Part shown: positions 33,030 to 41,501 of the stretch, piece after piece
How the letters are laid out: each line of letters opens with the position of its first letter
How positions within the stretch are numbered: position 1 is the stretch's first letter
DNA from: a virus
Strand: one strand, 5' to 3'
Virus record (IMG/VR): IMGVR_UViG_3300022745_000017
Coordinates: 124,001 to 188,000 of that record
DNA length: 64,000 bases
Made by a program: the position numbers and the translations under genes
The notes under the pieces: generated by a model
Seen by the model: only the letters and a program-made list of their open reading frames with translations
What the model was told of the DNA's origin: nothing
The model's database searches: none

Positions 33030-33491
33030 GTGAAAATAATCATCAAGAGCAACGCTCTGCTTCACGAGAAGCTGAGCTCCCTGCGACTCAGGGGCGTCTA
33101 CTCGACGCCCGCTGAGATTACTTTGACCGGTGAGCGCCACGAGCTGCATGCCAGTGGGGTCATGAAACAGCTCACTCAGCTGATCTTGTCTTCTTACGTG
33201 CACGGCGCGGATGAGAAGGCGTCGTGGCCATTGAACCTAGCTGACAAAGCTGTGCTCAACAGCCACACCGTGACCGTCGTCGTAGACGATGGTTTGGCAG
33301 CGACCGTACCTTGGTACATGAGCGAGGAAGATTACCTCTGGCAAAGCACCAGCTTCGCCCGACGTGTCCAGGTGATGGCTAATATGCAACGCACTGGCCG
33401 ACACCCTGCGAATGAAGCTTACCACGATCTCACGACCCAAGTAGTCGTAGGTGTGATGGCATCAAAAGCCAAACAAAGGCTTGCAGCATGA
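33030..33491 (+). CDS. Hypothetical protein (153 aa)
   Basis: It starts at GTG 33030, eight bases after AAGGA. The soluble protein has no recognised domain. It ends in an ATGA overlap with the next gene. Confidence 0.75.
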   Translation: MKIIIKSNALLHEKLSSLRLRGVYSTPAEITLTGERHELHASGVMKQLTQLILSSYVHGADEKASWPLNLADKAVLNSHTVTVVVDDGLAATVPWYMSEEDYLWQSTSFARRVQVMANMQRTGRHPANEAYHDLTTQVVVGVMASKAKQRLAA

Positions 33492-33757
33492 CCAGAGCCC
33501 TGTCTATCACCATAGATAAAATAATCAAAGGTGAGGAGACAATTCACTTCCTCCCCAACCAGGACCCTGACTTTCATAAAGTTTACGACTCCTATAGATT
33601 CATCACTAACAAAGGTGTTGAGTTTGAAATGGAGATGTACTACGGTGAGATTTTATCTATAAGCGATGCTGACAGAACCCTTGAAGCAAAGCTTATAGAC
33701 CCACAAGACTTGAACGCACTACTAGAGTGTGTCATTGCTAGTCAGATCAGTCCATAA
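33488..33757 (+). CDS. Hypothetical protein (89 aa)
   Basis: It is translationally coupled to the previous gene by ATGA. The small acidic alpha/beta protein is not recognised. It is the last forward gene before the reverse-strand cassette. Confidence 0.7.
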   Translation: MTRALSITIDKIIKGEETIHFLPNQDPDFHKVYDSYRFITNKGVEFEMEMYYGEILSISDADRTLEAKLIDPQDLNALLECVIASQISP

Positions 33758-33759
33758 CA

Positions 33760-33795
33760 GCATACTCCCCCAGGCCTAGGCCTGGGGGAGTATGC
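33760..33795. terminator. 36-bp perfect palindrome between convergent genes
   Basis: GCATACTCCCCCAGGCCT is followed directly by its reverse complement, with the AGGCCTAGGCCT core. It lies two bases after a forward stop and 18 bases before a reverse-strand stop, with CTTTTTTCTT on the forward side. It probably ends transcription from both sides. Confidence 0.85.
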
Positions 33796-33812
33796 ACCAC
33801 CTTTTTTCTTGC

Positions 33813-35885
33813 TTAGCCTTGAGTGACCGTCAAAACAGCCGGGTCTAGTGGCATCTCCGGATTGAGCGGGAAGAGCGACTCTGACCAGTTAGACGATACC
33901 GTAGCGATGTTTGTCACATTAGGCACCGCGTTATGCAGATGTCGCACACTCAAGCCACTAGCAGTTTGCGAAGAAGCCAGTGTCAAGACGATACTACTGC
34001 CGCTCACGCGTGCACTATTGATCGTCACAAACGCGCCCGACTTCACCACCTCCCATCCTGTCAACTCAGCGCCAGCATCTGATAGACTCTTATAGTCCTG
34101 CATGTCAAGACCAACCGTAATCGTGAGACCATCGGCTGATAAGACTGCACTCGTTGGTGCCGCTGTGACAGAATTAATACCGGATGCAAAACCAACAGCA
34201 CGCAATGTAGCGCGAGCTAACATCACTGCAAACTTGTTTTGCGGTACTCCTGTAGCCACTGATATATTACTAACTCGCGCAAGACCCACACTGTGCGCCC
34301 CACGGTAGCGGTTCGCAGCATCAGCAATTGCTGAAGGGTTTGTCTGCAAGCGCATTACTTGGTAAGCGTCGTCAGCCACTACTTGATTAGCGGTAGGTGC
34401 GGAGAAGATCGGACTGAGCACAGCAGGTGTAGTGCTTGGAATGCCGCAGTCCGCATACAGCCCTGACACCATCGCAGTGAGCTGCGCTCGGTAGGAGGTT
34501 GGATCGGTCGCTGCGTCAGCTGTGCTATCAAAGAAGTGCAGTGCTGTAAAGCCAGTGTTTCCAGTAACCGAATTGATACGCCCAACAATGTAATTATAAT
34601 TAGTGCTACCCGGAGCATAATTGGTGATGGCTAATCCACCTAGATAAGTATTTACTACATAGCACAGTGTGGGTGCACCACTAACGATCGTTAATGCATT
34701 ACACATTGCTTGCAGAGAAGAATTAGCGAACTGCCCCGATACACTGTCGCCGATACAGATGATCGCTCCCGGCCATACGGTCGTTGATAAAGAAGTATTT
34801 ACCGCTGCCGCGAAGGCGTAAGAAATATTCCCTCCGTACATAGCAATAACATTACCGACATAAGTCGGTACACTCACTCCGCAGAGATCTTGTTCACCGA
34901 CACGTCCCTTCCCCCGGAACTCCAAGATATAAGGACCACCGTCAGGAATGCGCTTGGTGAAACCACTCCAAGAGTTATCTGTAATGACGACCGAAGTCAA
35001 ATCATCCCAATCTCGAAAGACTGTGCGATTTTTGCCAAGGACGCGGTACTCAATTCCTTGCGGCTTTAACCCTGTGAAGCTACCCTGAATTGGAGCTCGT
35101 ACCCCACCTGCGGCATCTTTCTTCCAGAATTGCTGATGACCTTTTACAGTCACTGTTCGTGAGGTGTTCGCATCCTCCGCTTGTACTTCTTCAAACCCAC
35201 CAACCACACCAACCACACCGGTGTTAGTGCTACCTTGATCGGTGAGAAAAGCTACCTTGGTAGTCCGCACGGTGAGTTCTGGAACCGCAATACTCGTATA
35301 GACGAGGTAACCGTTCTTGTAAATCAACACTTTGGAGTTGGTATTGTCCCAAGTAAATTTAAAGATTTCACCTACAGCCAAAGGTGTTACACGGAACGGC
35401 AAAGCAGTAAATACCGAGCCGACCAAGTTAATGATTTTGACAGTCACGCCATTGATAATAAAGTAAATAATAAAACGACTTGACTGCTCGCTATACCGGA
35501 TCATCACGCCGTTGTTGACGATACTGCTACCCGAAGCGTCCAGAGCTGCCGATAAAACAATGCTAAAGGATGTCGTAAAGTTCAGTCGCACTGATACGGA
35601 GTGGCTCAGCGACTGGGTGTCATATGTCAGAGCCAGTGGCGTAGTGGTGTCAGAATAGACCATCCCTTTACCACTGGCGGAAATCGTGACCTTGGTTTGT
35701 GCTGTGGCCAACGTACTAGCAGGAGCTACACACACCCAACCAGGCCGATCTGACACCTTGCTTCCAGGTGTGCCGACAAAGCGATCGTAGAGAACGCGAC
35801 GCGCTGGCGCTGGTGGATCTTGTGTGAACAAGCTGTTAGACTTCTTGCGACCACCTGCGCAAGTGACGGAACTGGTTGAACGCAT
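33813..35885 (-). CDS. Tail-fibre-like virion protein with possible GDSL domain (690 aa)
   Basis: The low-complexity T/S/V/A-rich composition, a C-terminal Ig-like segment (SADGLTITVGLDM) and pairing with another virion-type gene point to a tail fibre or tailspike. Residues about 370-560 may form a GDSL/SGNH esterase-like domain: ICIGDSVSGQF (GDS at 379-381) and a late RYRGAHSVG histidine. Such domains can deacetylate surface polysaccharides. The block III asparagine is not clear, so the enzyme call is tentative. Its Shine-Dalgarno on the reverse strand is AAGGAG. Confidence 0.65.
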   Translation of the reverse strand: MRSTSSVTCAGGRKKSNSLFTQDPPAPARRVLYDRFVGTPGSKVSDRPGWVCVAPASTLATAQTKVTISASGKGMVYSDTTTPLALTYDTQSLSHSVSVRLNFTTSFSIVLSAALDASGSSIVNNGVMIRYSEQSSRFIIYFIINGVTVKIINLVGSVFTALPFRVTPLAVGEIFKFTWDNTNSKVLIYKNGYLVYTSIAVPELTVRTTKVAFLTDQGSTNTGVVGVVGGFEEVQAEDANTSRTVTVKGHQQFWKKDAAGGVRAPIQGSFTGLKPQGIEYRVLGKNRTVFRDWDDLTSVVITDNSWSGFTKRIPDGGPYILEFRGKGRVGEQDLCGVSVPTYVGNVIAMYGGNISYAFAAAVNTSLSTTVWPGAIICIGDSVSGQFANSSLQAMCNALTIVSGAPTLCYVVNTYLGGLAITNYAPGSTNYNYIVGRINSVTGNTGFTALHFFDSTADAATDPTSYRAQLTAMVSGLYADCGIPSTTPAVLSPIFSAPTANQVVADDAYQVMRLQTNPSAIADAANRYRGAHSVGLARVSNISVATGVPQNKFAVMLARATLRAVGFASGINSVTAAPTSAVLSADGLTITVGLDMQDYKSLSDAGAELTGWEVVKSGAFVTINSARVSGSSIVLTLASSQTASGLSVRHLHNAVPNVTNIATVSSNWSESLFPLNPEMPLDPAVLTVTQG

Positions 35886-35909
35886 GATAACTCCTTTTTA
35901 GTAGTTAGA

Positions 35910-36851
35910 TCAGATCAGTTCGATGATTTCCAGAACCACGGTAGCGGCATCTTCGTGTGCAGCCTTGATTGCAGAAATCGAAGAACCAGCAGCACAGGTG
36001 TAGTCACGCTCACCATTTTCCATCAACAGCGCTCCAGTGGAGCTGTTGGGGATGGTCGATCCCATGGCGATGCGGATATCGCCGCCGCGCGCCAAGACAG
36101 TAAAGCGTGTGCAGGTGCTAGTCAGGGTGACAGTATTGCCACCTGAGGAGACGTCGATTTGCCGACCAACTCCCAAGCGACCCAGAGGCTCGGTAGTGAC
36201 CCGGTCACCTTGCTCTGCTGCATTGTGGTTTTTGATCTTGACATCAGCAGTACCAGTCACCACCAGCGCGTCACCTTGTTGACTAGCGACGTGCCCCTTC
36301 AAAGCCACTGGTTGAGAGCCAACGGTAGCCACCACCAATGGGTCGCCTTGCTGCGCCGCCACATGCCCAGCCACACGGGTCGTCTGCGCACCGGACACTT
36401 GCACAAGCAGTGCATCACCTTGCTCACTTTGAACATGGTTTTTGATCTTCACCGGCAGTGCGGTGTTGGCTGTCACAACGGTGGGTACGCTGGCACTCGA
36501 AGCCGGAGCAGCTGAGTCACTCACTGAGACATCCAGCCGGCCTTTACCACCAGTAATGATGAGTCGCCCATACACGAACGGTGTAGCGATGGTGGCTTGG
36601 TCTTCAGTCGACGTACTCGAAATCTCAGCCAAAGGCTCCCAGTTGGTATCCGAAGAGCGAGCCGGATCGTAGTTGTTGGTCACCATCAAAGTGGCATTGA
36701 TGGTGTTTTGCTCCAACCCTACGAGCTTGAAAAACACGCTAGGCCCAGCCAATCGAAACACCTCAGTGATGAGTTGCTGATTGGGCTCACCTGCTGTGTC
36801 AAAGATACCTTGGTTTTGAGTGAAAGGCAAGAAGCTATTGACGGAAGACAT
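35910..36851 (-). CDS. Repeat-containing virion-type protein (313 aa)
   Basis: The start at 36851 (MSSVNSF) follows GGAG on the reverse strand; an in-frame start at 36890 is less likely. Four degenerate repeats of about 22-24 residues, each with a (N/G)H..(S/A).QGD core, occupy residues 135-220. N- and C-terminal parts are beta-rich. It is probably a structural protein such as a fibre, baseplate or head decoration, co-transcribed with the tail-fibre-like gene 24 bases downstream. Confidence 0.65.
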   Translation of the reverse strand: MSSVNSFLPFTQNQGIFDTAGEPNQQLITEVFRLAGPSVFFKLVGLEQNTINATLMVTNNYDPARSSDTNWEPLAEISSTSTEDQATIATPFVYGRLIITGGKGRLDVSVSDSAAPASSASVPTVVTANTALPVKIKNHVQSEQGDALLVQVSGAQTTRVAGHVAAQQGDPLVVATVGSQPVALKGHVASQQGDALVVTGTADVKIKNHNAAEQGDRVTTEPLGRLGVGRQIDVSSGGNTVTLTSTCTRFTVLARGGDIRIAMGSTIPNSSTGALLMENGERDYTCAAGSSISAIKAAHEDAATVVLEIIELI

Positions 36852-36923
36852 GATAAATACTCCATAAGCGAAGGGAAGAACACATAGCATAAACCTGTAA
36901 AAAATTACTCATATGCCAATTAT

Positions 36924-37002
36924 GTGTCACGCGGCAGGTACGGCCATTAGCAGAAAATCCTTCACATCAGCAACAATGCGATGTACCCAAGTCGCGTGAC
37001 AC
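36924..37002. promoter_or_regulatory. Divergent intergenic region with 10-bp inverted repeat
   Basis: GTGTCACGCG (36924-36933) and CGCGTGACAC (36993-37002) are exact reverse complements 59 bases apart, between the reverse cassette and a forward gene. On the reverse strand GACACATAAT overlaps one arm and resembles the phage promoter motif. It could be an operator pair or two divergent promoters. Confidence 0.5.
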
Positions 37003-37030
37003 CCTTTAACCACTTTGAGAGGAGAGAGCT

Positions 37031-37315
37031 ATGCAACACCCTCCTTTCGGGGTGGTACACGTCCCGCTGATGGATGTATCCCAGATCCCAAAAAGCCGGT
37101 ATAAGGAAATCTACGACTTGATCGTTGAAAAGATTAAGTCGTTTATCAGAAACGCTTTACATTCATTTGCCGTTTTCCACACCTTCATAGAAGGATTGCG
37201 GCCGGCACCAGTGTTTGGGTGGGTGTGGTCGCAGGCCATGCGACCATTGTTGTGTGCCACTAACAAGGCGATGCTGCCAGAAATAAGAGCACCCCCGAGA
37301 CGACAAACGCTTTGA
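37031..37315 (+). CDS. Hypothetical protein (94 aa)
   Basis: A strong GAGAGGAGAG lies upstream. The basic product with aromatic residues is not recognised. It is transcribed divergently from the virion cassette. Confidence 0.6.
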   Translation: MQHPPFGVVHVPLMDVSQIPKSRYKEIYDLIVEKIKSFIRNALHSFAVFHTFIEGLRPAPVFGWVWSQAMRPLLCATNKAMLPEIRAPPRRQTL

Positions 37316-37330
37316 TTACCTGTGCTTGAG

Positions 37331-37379
37331 CATACCCCACACCACTACACCTTGAATGGATGTAGTGGTGTGGGGTATG
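37331..37379 (+). terminator. 19-bp perfect hairpin
   Basis: 37331-37349 pairs with 37361-37379 over an 11-nt loop. It is among the longest stems in the window. There is no T run. Confidence 0.65.
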
Positions 37380-37402
37380 TCCGCCATGTAAAATATCTTA
37401 AA

Positions 37403-37410
37403 CACATATA
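37403..37410 (+). promoter_or_regulatory. Promoter-like motif CACATATA
   Basis: The motif core lies 36 bases before the next ATG; no pseudoknot is seen in the short leader. Confidence 0.45.
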
Positions 37411-37445
37411 ACCCTTGTGTCACCAACCTTACCTGTGAGATCATC

Positions 37446-38453
37446 ATGGCAAACCGTAACAAAAAGCCCCTGACTAACTCTTTTGCGCGCCCACCCAAAT
37501 ATGCCATCAGTGGCACCGCCGCTGACATTCAGAAAGTAAATGGCCTCTTAGACACCAAAGAAATCGTTTACTTAGACGATACGCGAAGCATTCTCGACAA
37601 TAACCGCAAGCGCCGAGAGATGGTGGATATGTCAGACCACCGAATCATCGTGGTCAACATGTCAGACCCTCTTAACTGCATTAGTGTACTCGAAGCTGAC
37701 AATAGCCACTTGTCCCATAACCCGGCAGACATTGCTGTCATCATCGTTACACCGCCCGGCACTAAAGCGCCAAGTCTGGAATACCGCGCAACTTGGAAAC
37801 TTGGTCGCCATCTCTATAACACGGTTGGTATGGTCATTGTTGTAAATGAACTAACCCAATCGGTTGTTCGGTGTGTTGTAGGTAACTTCTTGGACAATGA
37901 AAATAAGAAGGGTAAGTTCGTGTATGGTGATAAATCAGAGACCTACCACTCTATTAGCACACATCTGGCTTGTGATAACAGCCAATATATCAAGTTGGGT
38001 ATTAAGTTGTTCGATGACTTAGATGAGATACCTGCCGACGGGATCAATTACTCTCTGGTGACGTGTGAAAGACAGGACACCGAAGCTGAGGATCTCGTTG
38101 AACACATCGCCCATGTGCTACGCGACTGTTATGTAAACCGGCATACACCGCATAATCCAGAGGACTTATCGACAGTTGGCTTCACGTTTACACTGACGGT
38201 GAACAAACAGTGGTTGACACAGCTCCAAGAAAAAGCAATCTATAGCGTAACAGATTTGAAGGACTTGCTCAGTCACGCATTGTTCACCCAGGAAAAGCCC
38301 GATCCCAGCAATGAGCTTTTCATGGCCTTCAATGCATTTGTCCAATCGCAAGAAACCCCAAAAGACATTCGTATCGACATCTTGGATGACAGACCCTATA
38401 TCGTCTGGAATGGAAAAGCTTGTCCCATCTCTGATACCCCTTCGTTTCTCTAA
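37446..38453 (+). CDS. Hypothetical protein (335 aa)
   Basis: It starts after GAGAT. The soluble protein has a basic, disordered first 20 residues and an alpha/beta middle. No motif of a known enzyme family is recognised. Confidence 0.75.
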   Translation: MANRNKKPLTNSFARPPKYAISGTAADIQKVNGLLDTKEIVYLDDTRSILDNNRKRREMVDMSDHRIIVVNMSDPLNCISVLEADNSHLSHNPADIAVIIVTPPGTKAPSLEYRATWKLGRHLYNTVGMVIVVNELTQSVVRCVVGNFLDNENKKGKFVYGDKSETYHSISTHLACDNSQYIKLGIKLFDDLDEIPADGINYSLVTCERQDTEAEDLVEHIAHVLRDCYVNRHTPHNPEDLSTVGFTFTLTVNKQWLTQLQEKAIYSVTDLKDLLSHALFTQEKPDPSNELFMAFNAFVQSQETPKDIRIDILDDRPYIVWNGKACPISDTPSFL

Positions 38454-38470
38454 ACTCTAAAGGAGTTATA

Positions 38471-38932
38471 ATGGCTGACTTTGACGGCGATGATATGCCT
38501 GGGGCTATGTTCTCAGCTCCACCCCTCAATCCTGGGCGCATTTACTCGCCCAACGAATACTTCTTGGCCCTGGGAAAAGCTATTCTCCATGGCTGCACTC
38601 CCACTACAAAAGAGTGCTTTCAAAAGGCTATGTATCCTCGCACCCCGATGGAGGAACAAACCCCTCAACAACCACTTGTCGAGTTCCGAGAAGACCGACT
38701 AGCGGTAGTCGCCATCAGTATCCTACACAGCTACATGGAAGCTAGTGCTGGGGGTACAAAAGACTGCACCATCAATTTCAAGATACCGGTGGCTGAGGAA
38801 GAAAAGATAAATCCTCACCATAGTGTGTTCAACAAAACCACACCCCCATGCAACAACACCATCTCACGCCATCTGAAGCCGTTAAAGCAGTCGTTGAAAC
38901 GACTCTGCGGCAGTGGCAAAAAACAGACGTGA
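38471..38932 (+). CDS. Hypothetical protein (153 aa)
   Basis: AAAGGAG precedes ATG 38471. The first 30 residues are acidic and proline-rich; the C-terminal 30 are strongly basic (RHLKPLKQSLKRL). No family is recognised. A second frame overlaps its 3' end. Confidence 0.7.
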   Translation: MADFDGDDMPGAMFSAPPLNPGRIYSPNEYFLALGKAILHGCTPTTKECFQKAMYPRTPMEEQTPQQPLVEFREDRLAVVAISILHSYMEASAGGTKDCTINFKIPVAEEEKINPHHSVFNKTTPPCNNTISRHLKPLKQSLKRLCGSGKKQT

Positions 38933-38970
38933 TCGATCCACTACCCAAGCTTTTGGAGCTGGCCGATTAA
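38848..38970 (+). CDS. Possible overlapping small protein (40 aa)
   Basis: A 40-codon frame overlaps the last 85 bases of the previous gene and ends before the hairpin at 38973. Its composition (SEAVKAVVETTLRQWQ, then LLELAD) looks like a natural amphipathic helix, but there is no ribosome site. Low certainty. Confidence 0.25.
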   Translation: MQQHHLTPSEAVKAVVETTLRQWQKTDVIDPLPKLLELAD

Positions 38971-38972
38971 CG

Positions 38973-39004
38973 CCTCCCTAGGACGTGAAAGCGTCCTAGG
39001 GAGG
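38973..39004 (+). promoter_or_regulatory. Hairpin sequestering a ribosome binding site
   Basis: CCTCCCTAGGACG (38973-38985) pairs perfectly with 38992-39004. The 3' arm contains GGGAGG (38999-39004), the Shine-Dalgarno of the gene at 39008, so translation should be low unless the stem opens. Confidence 0.6.
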
Positions 39005-39007
39005 TTT

Positions 39008-39268
39008 ATGCTGTTTTTATGTATGAACACACCGTATAGAGTAGATGGGCCTTGTACGCTGTTTACTTCAACTGTAGACGGCGCTCCGCCCGAAGCAGTG
39101 AGCTTTCGCCTCGATGTGCCTTGTATGTCGTTCATGATTGATCGCAGTGAGTATGACGCTCTCCAGCGCTGGGCCAAAAACAACAACCTGAAAGGGGTCG
39201 ATGCACTCTCGAACATTGTTTTATTAGCCCTAGACCAATTCATCACCAAGCAAAAGGAAACACCATGA
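39008..39268 (+). CDS. Hypothetical protein (86 aa)
   Basis: It starts three bases after GGGAGG, or alternatively at ATG 39023. The C-terminal half (residues 45-80) is helical, with YDALQRWAKNNNLKG resembling a ribbon-helix-helix or other small DNA-binding unit, but this is weak. Its ribosome site is inside a perfect hairpin. It overlaps the next gene by four bases. Confidence 0.65.
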   Translation: MLFLCMNTPYRVDGPCTLFTSTVDGAPPEAVSFRLDVPCMSFMIDRSEYDALQRWAKNNNLKGVDALSNIVLLALDQFITKQKETP

Positions 39269-39783
39269 AACGCTTCTTCGTACTGGTAAAAAACCCAGAT
39301 GGTAAAAATGACAAACGCCTGGCTAGCCTGGGTACAGCTAGTAAGGCCTTCATTCGCTCATTGACTGAAAAGGTCAAAGAAGAGCAGTCGCGCTTAGGCA
39401 AACAACTCACGGCTTTTGACTGGAACACGCACTTTGACTACTTCAAGAGTGTGCTGACCTCACCGGAAGCTTGGGGCGATGCCTACACACCGGCCAAGAT
39501 GGTATCAGCCACGCTGTGCACACCCGCTTACCGGGCTGAGATCGTTGCGCACGAGTATCGCAAGGACATGCACTTTGTCGCTCTGATCGACCGGACTACC
39601 GGCAATCCGATGCACTATGTGCCCTTGTCATGCAACTTCTTGCGCGGTTTGGTCAAGCGCTATCCCAGTACCGATGATTGGGACGGTGACCCAGCGTACA
39701 ACGAACGCCGTGGCAACGAGTTGATAGTAGAGCTCACCAAACTGGGCCTGCTGGTCTCCGAAGACTTTGTCGGAACTAACTGA
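39265..39783 (+). CDS. Hypothetical protein (172 aa)
   Basis: AAGGAAA precedes the start. The basic soluble protein is not recognised; it is coupled to the preceding small gene by an ATGA overlap. Confidence 0.75.
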   Translation: MKRFFVLVKNPDGKNDKRLASLGTASKAFIRSLTEKVKEEQSRLGKQLTAFDWNTHFDYFKSVLTSPEAWGDAYTPAKMVSATLCTPAYRAEIVAHEYRKDMHFVALIDRTTGNPMHYVPLSCNFLRGLVKRYPSTDDWDGDPAYNERRGNELIVELTKLGLLVSEDFVGTN

Positions 39784-39795
39784 TTGCAAACCCCC

Positions 39796-39823
39796 AAGGG
39801 TCATAAACCACATGACCCTTTTC
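39796..39823 (+). terminator. Short hairpin with TTTTCT tail
   Basis: AAGGGTCAT (39796-39804) pairs with ATGACCCTT (39812-39820). The tail is short and runs into the next Shine-Dalgarno (AGGAG). Confidence 0.5.
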
Positions 39824-39835
39824 TAGGAGCCCCAC

Positions 39836-40192
39836 ATGTCAGACAAAAAGATCCTCAACATCTTCCGAGAAGACTTGCCGGTGTATCAAACGACACCCAA
39901 GCGCAGCTCGGACTTACAAAAACTCTACGACATCACCCTGCCTAAAGGCATGTACTTGCGCAGAGGCCGACCCAACAGCAATGTGTCTTGCAACATTCAC
40001 TTGGTTGTCAAACTCCCTACTCATGCAATACTGCCCAAAGGTTTAGCCCAAGAAGCGGTGTTTAACGTGGGCACGACCAAGAGCTGCACCAAAGAAACCA
40101 TCTCATCCAAAATCAGCGCCGCTCAACTAGCCATCGACGCTAGAGCTGCACACATCGCACGACTCATCAATTTCACAGGTACAGACAAATGA
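39836..40192 (+). CDS. Hypothetical protein (118 aa)
   Basis: It starts after AGGAG. The small basic soluble protein has a KLYDITLPKGMYLRRGRP segment. Its stop overlaps the next start (ATGA). No family is recognised. Confidence 0.75.
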   Translation: MSDKKILNIFREDLPVYQTTPKRSSDLQKLYDITLPKGMYLRRGRPNSNVSCNIHLVVKLPTHAILPKGLAQEAVFNVGTTKSCTKETISSKISAAQLAIDARAAHIARLINFTGTDK

Positions 40193-40770
40193 TCAAAGTA
40201 GACGTTTACTCAATGACGTATGATTTCAACACTCCACTCGATGAGATCGAGTGCTCGCCTTACGACATCGTTCGCAAGCATGTCCTCGATGCTTGTAAAG
40301 AGTTCACGAAGACTCTCGCAGGACTACCTGGCTTCGTGACAGCCCACCTTTATACAAAGGGTATTTCAGCCAAGCGGCAATTCGGTGTTCTGGACGCTAT
40401 GAAGCTGGCCGCTTTTTTCAAAGCTCCGTACAATAGCACAGAGCGATGGATTGATTTGTTTGCTGAGCAGTTGAAGTTAGACGCAGCTGTAGGTAGTGAC
40501 ACCATGTTAGGACTCCTCTGGGATATCCGCCCGGCTCCTAACAACCCACGACCCTTTTACAACATACCTAAAATCGAGTACAACCATGGCACGTACCTTT
40601 TCTATCCGCCTTATGCATACACATTCGAAACAGGCGACCGGATTGGTGATTGGTTCATAACCGATGATCATGGAAACTCTGTCGATTGCCTACACGTCTG
40701 TGATTATTGGGACCGAGTACGTCTTGGCCTAGAAGAAAATAACGAAGATGCCTTCTATGACAACGAATGA
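40189..40770 (+). CDS. Hypothetical protein (193 aa)
   Basis: It is coupled to the previous gene by ATGA. The soluble acidic protein has an aromatic-rich C-terminal half (FYPPYAYTFE). It overlaps the next gene by 14 bases. No family is recognised. Confidence 0.75.
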   Translation: MIKVDVYSMTYDFNTPLDEIECSPYDIVRKHVLDACKEFTKTLAGLPGFVTAHLYTKGISAKRQFGVLDAMKLAAFFKAPYNSTERWIDLFAEQLKLDAAVGSDTMLGLLWDIRPAPNNPRPFYNIPKIEYNHGTYLFYPPYAYTFETGDRIGDWFITDDHGNSVDCLHVCDYWDRVRLGLEENNEDAFYDNE

Positions 40771-41209
40771 ATTGAGTAGGATCTGGTTACCACCGATATT
40801 GGCACAGGTTTTGTGTGCTATTGTACACAGTGTCTTTGATGCAACTTCACCACTTTGGAGTGATACCGTGAAAAGTCGAGTTAAGTCAACCAGCCTTACA
40901 TTACTGGCTATCGCCTGTTTTGTAGCCTTGATGCTGGCCGTATTTGCCGCATCGATTTCGACGGATGGACAAGACGCACGAATGCGTCGAGCTAATCACA
41001 ACCTGATTGGCGCGATCCGCTACAGTGATCTTATCCCTAAGGAAGCGACGAACGCACAATGCTTCGCTCAGTTTGACCACGACGGTTACGCACTTTGCTC
41101 TTATCAGGTGCCACCCAGCAAGCAGGTCAACTACCTTCAGTGTCCAGCTAGCTACGATCTCGTGGTGTTATACACTGTGACCAAGTGTCGCCGAGCCCAC
41201 ATCCCATAA
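40757..41209 (+). CDS. Membrane protein (150 aa)
   Basis: ATG 40757 is preferred to 40748 on spacing. One strong membrane span lies at about residues 46-68 and a weaker hydrophobic segment at about 12-28. The C-terminal 80 residues contain four cysteines (CFAQF, CSYQ, CPAS, KCRR), suggesting a disulphide-bonded periplasmic domain. Function unknown. Confidence 0.7.
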   Translation: MTTNELSRIWLPPILAQVLCAIVHSVFDATSPLWSDTVKSRVKSTSLTLLAIACFVALMLAVFAASISTDGQDARMRRANHNLIGAIRYSDLIPKEATNAQCFAQFDHDGYALCSYQVPPSKQVNYLQCPASYDLVVLYTVTKCRRAHIP

Positions 41210-41218
41210 AAACACAAG

Positions 41219-41256
41219 CACATATAACAATTGTGATCCAGGGCATTCGTCCTGGA
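41219..41256 (+). promoter_or_regulatory. Promoter-like motif CACATATA and leader hairpin
   Basis: The motif (41219-41226) is followed by TCCAGG (41237-41242) pairing with CCTGGA (41251-41256). No second stem is seen. Confidence 0.45.
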
Positions 41257-41275
41257 CTTATCTAGGAGAGCCAAA

Positions 41276-41434
41276 ATGGCTAAGTCCCCACCTGTCATCG
41301 TCCCACCTAAGGCCAAGCCTGTGGTGGCCTTTTTGCTGGCTGTCATTGCAGTGATGTCCCAGTCAGGATGTGTCACACATGTCTACCGGGGTGAACCGAC
41401 CACGGCCGTAACGCCTAGTGGCAAGACAGCCTGA
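41276..41434 (+). CDS. Small lipoprotein-like membrane protein (52 aa)
   Basis: It starts after TAGGAGAG. The proline/lysine N-terminus is followed by a hydrophobic segment (residues 16-27) and SQSGC, a weak lipobox with C32. The remaining 20 residues would be periplasmic. Size and layout suit a small outer spanin or exclusion lipoprotein; this is inference only. Confidence 0.6.
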   Translation: MAKSPPVIVPPKAKPVVAFLLAVIAVMSQSGCVTHVYRGEPTTAVTPSGKTA

Positions 41435-41436
41435 CC

Positions 41437-41489
41437 AATGCCTCCTGAGACCGAGTAAAGTCTCAGGAGGCATTCCCACTAATCATTTT
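41437..41489 (+). terminator. 15-bp hairpin with downstream T run
   Basis: AATGCCTCCTGAGAC (41437-41451) pairs with 41460-41474. CATTTTTTC follows. Confidence 0.7.
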
Positions 41490-41501
41490 TTCATCACTCC
41501 C

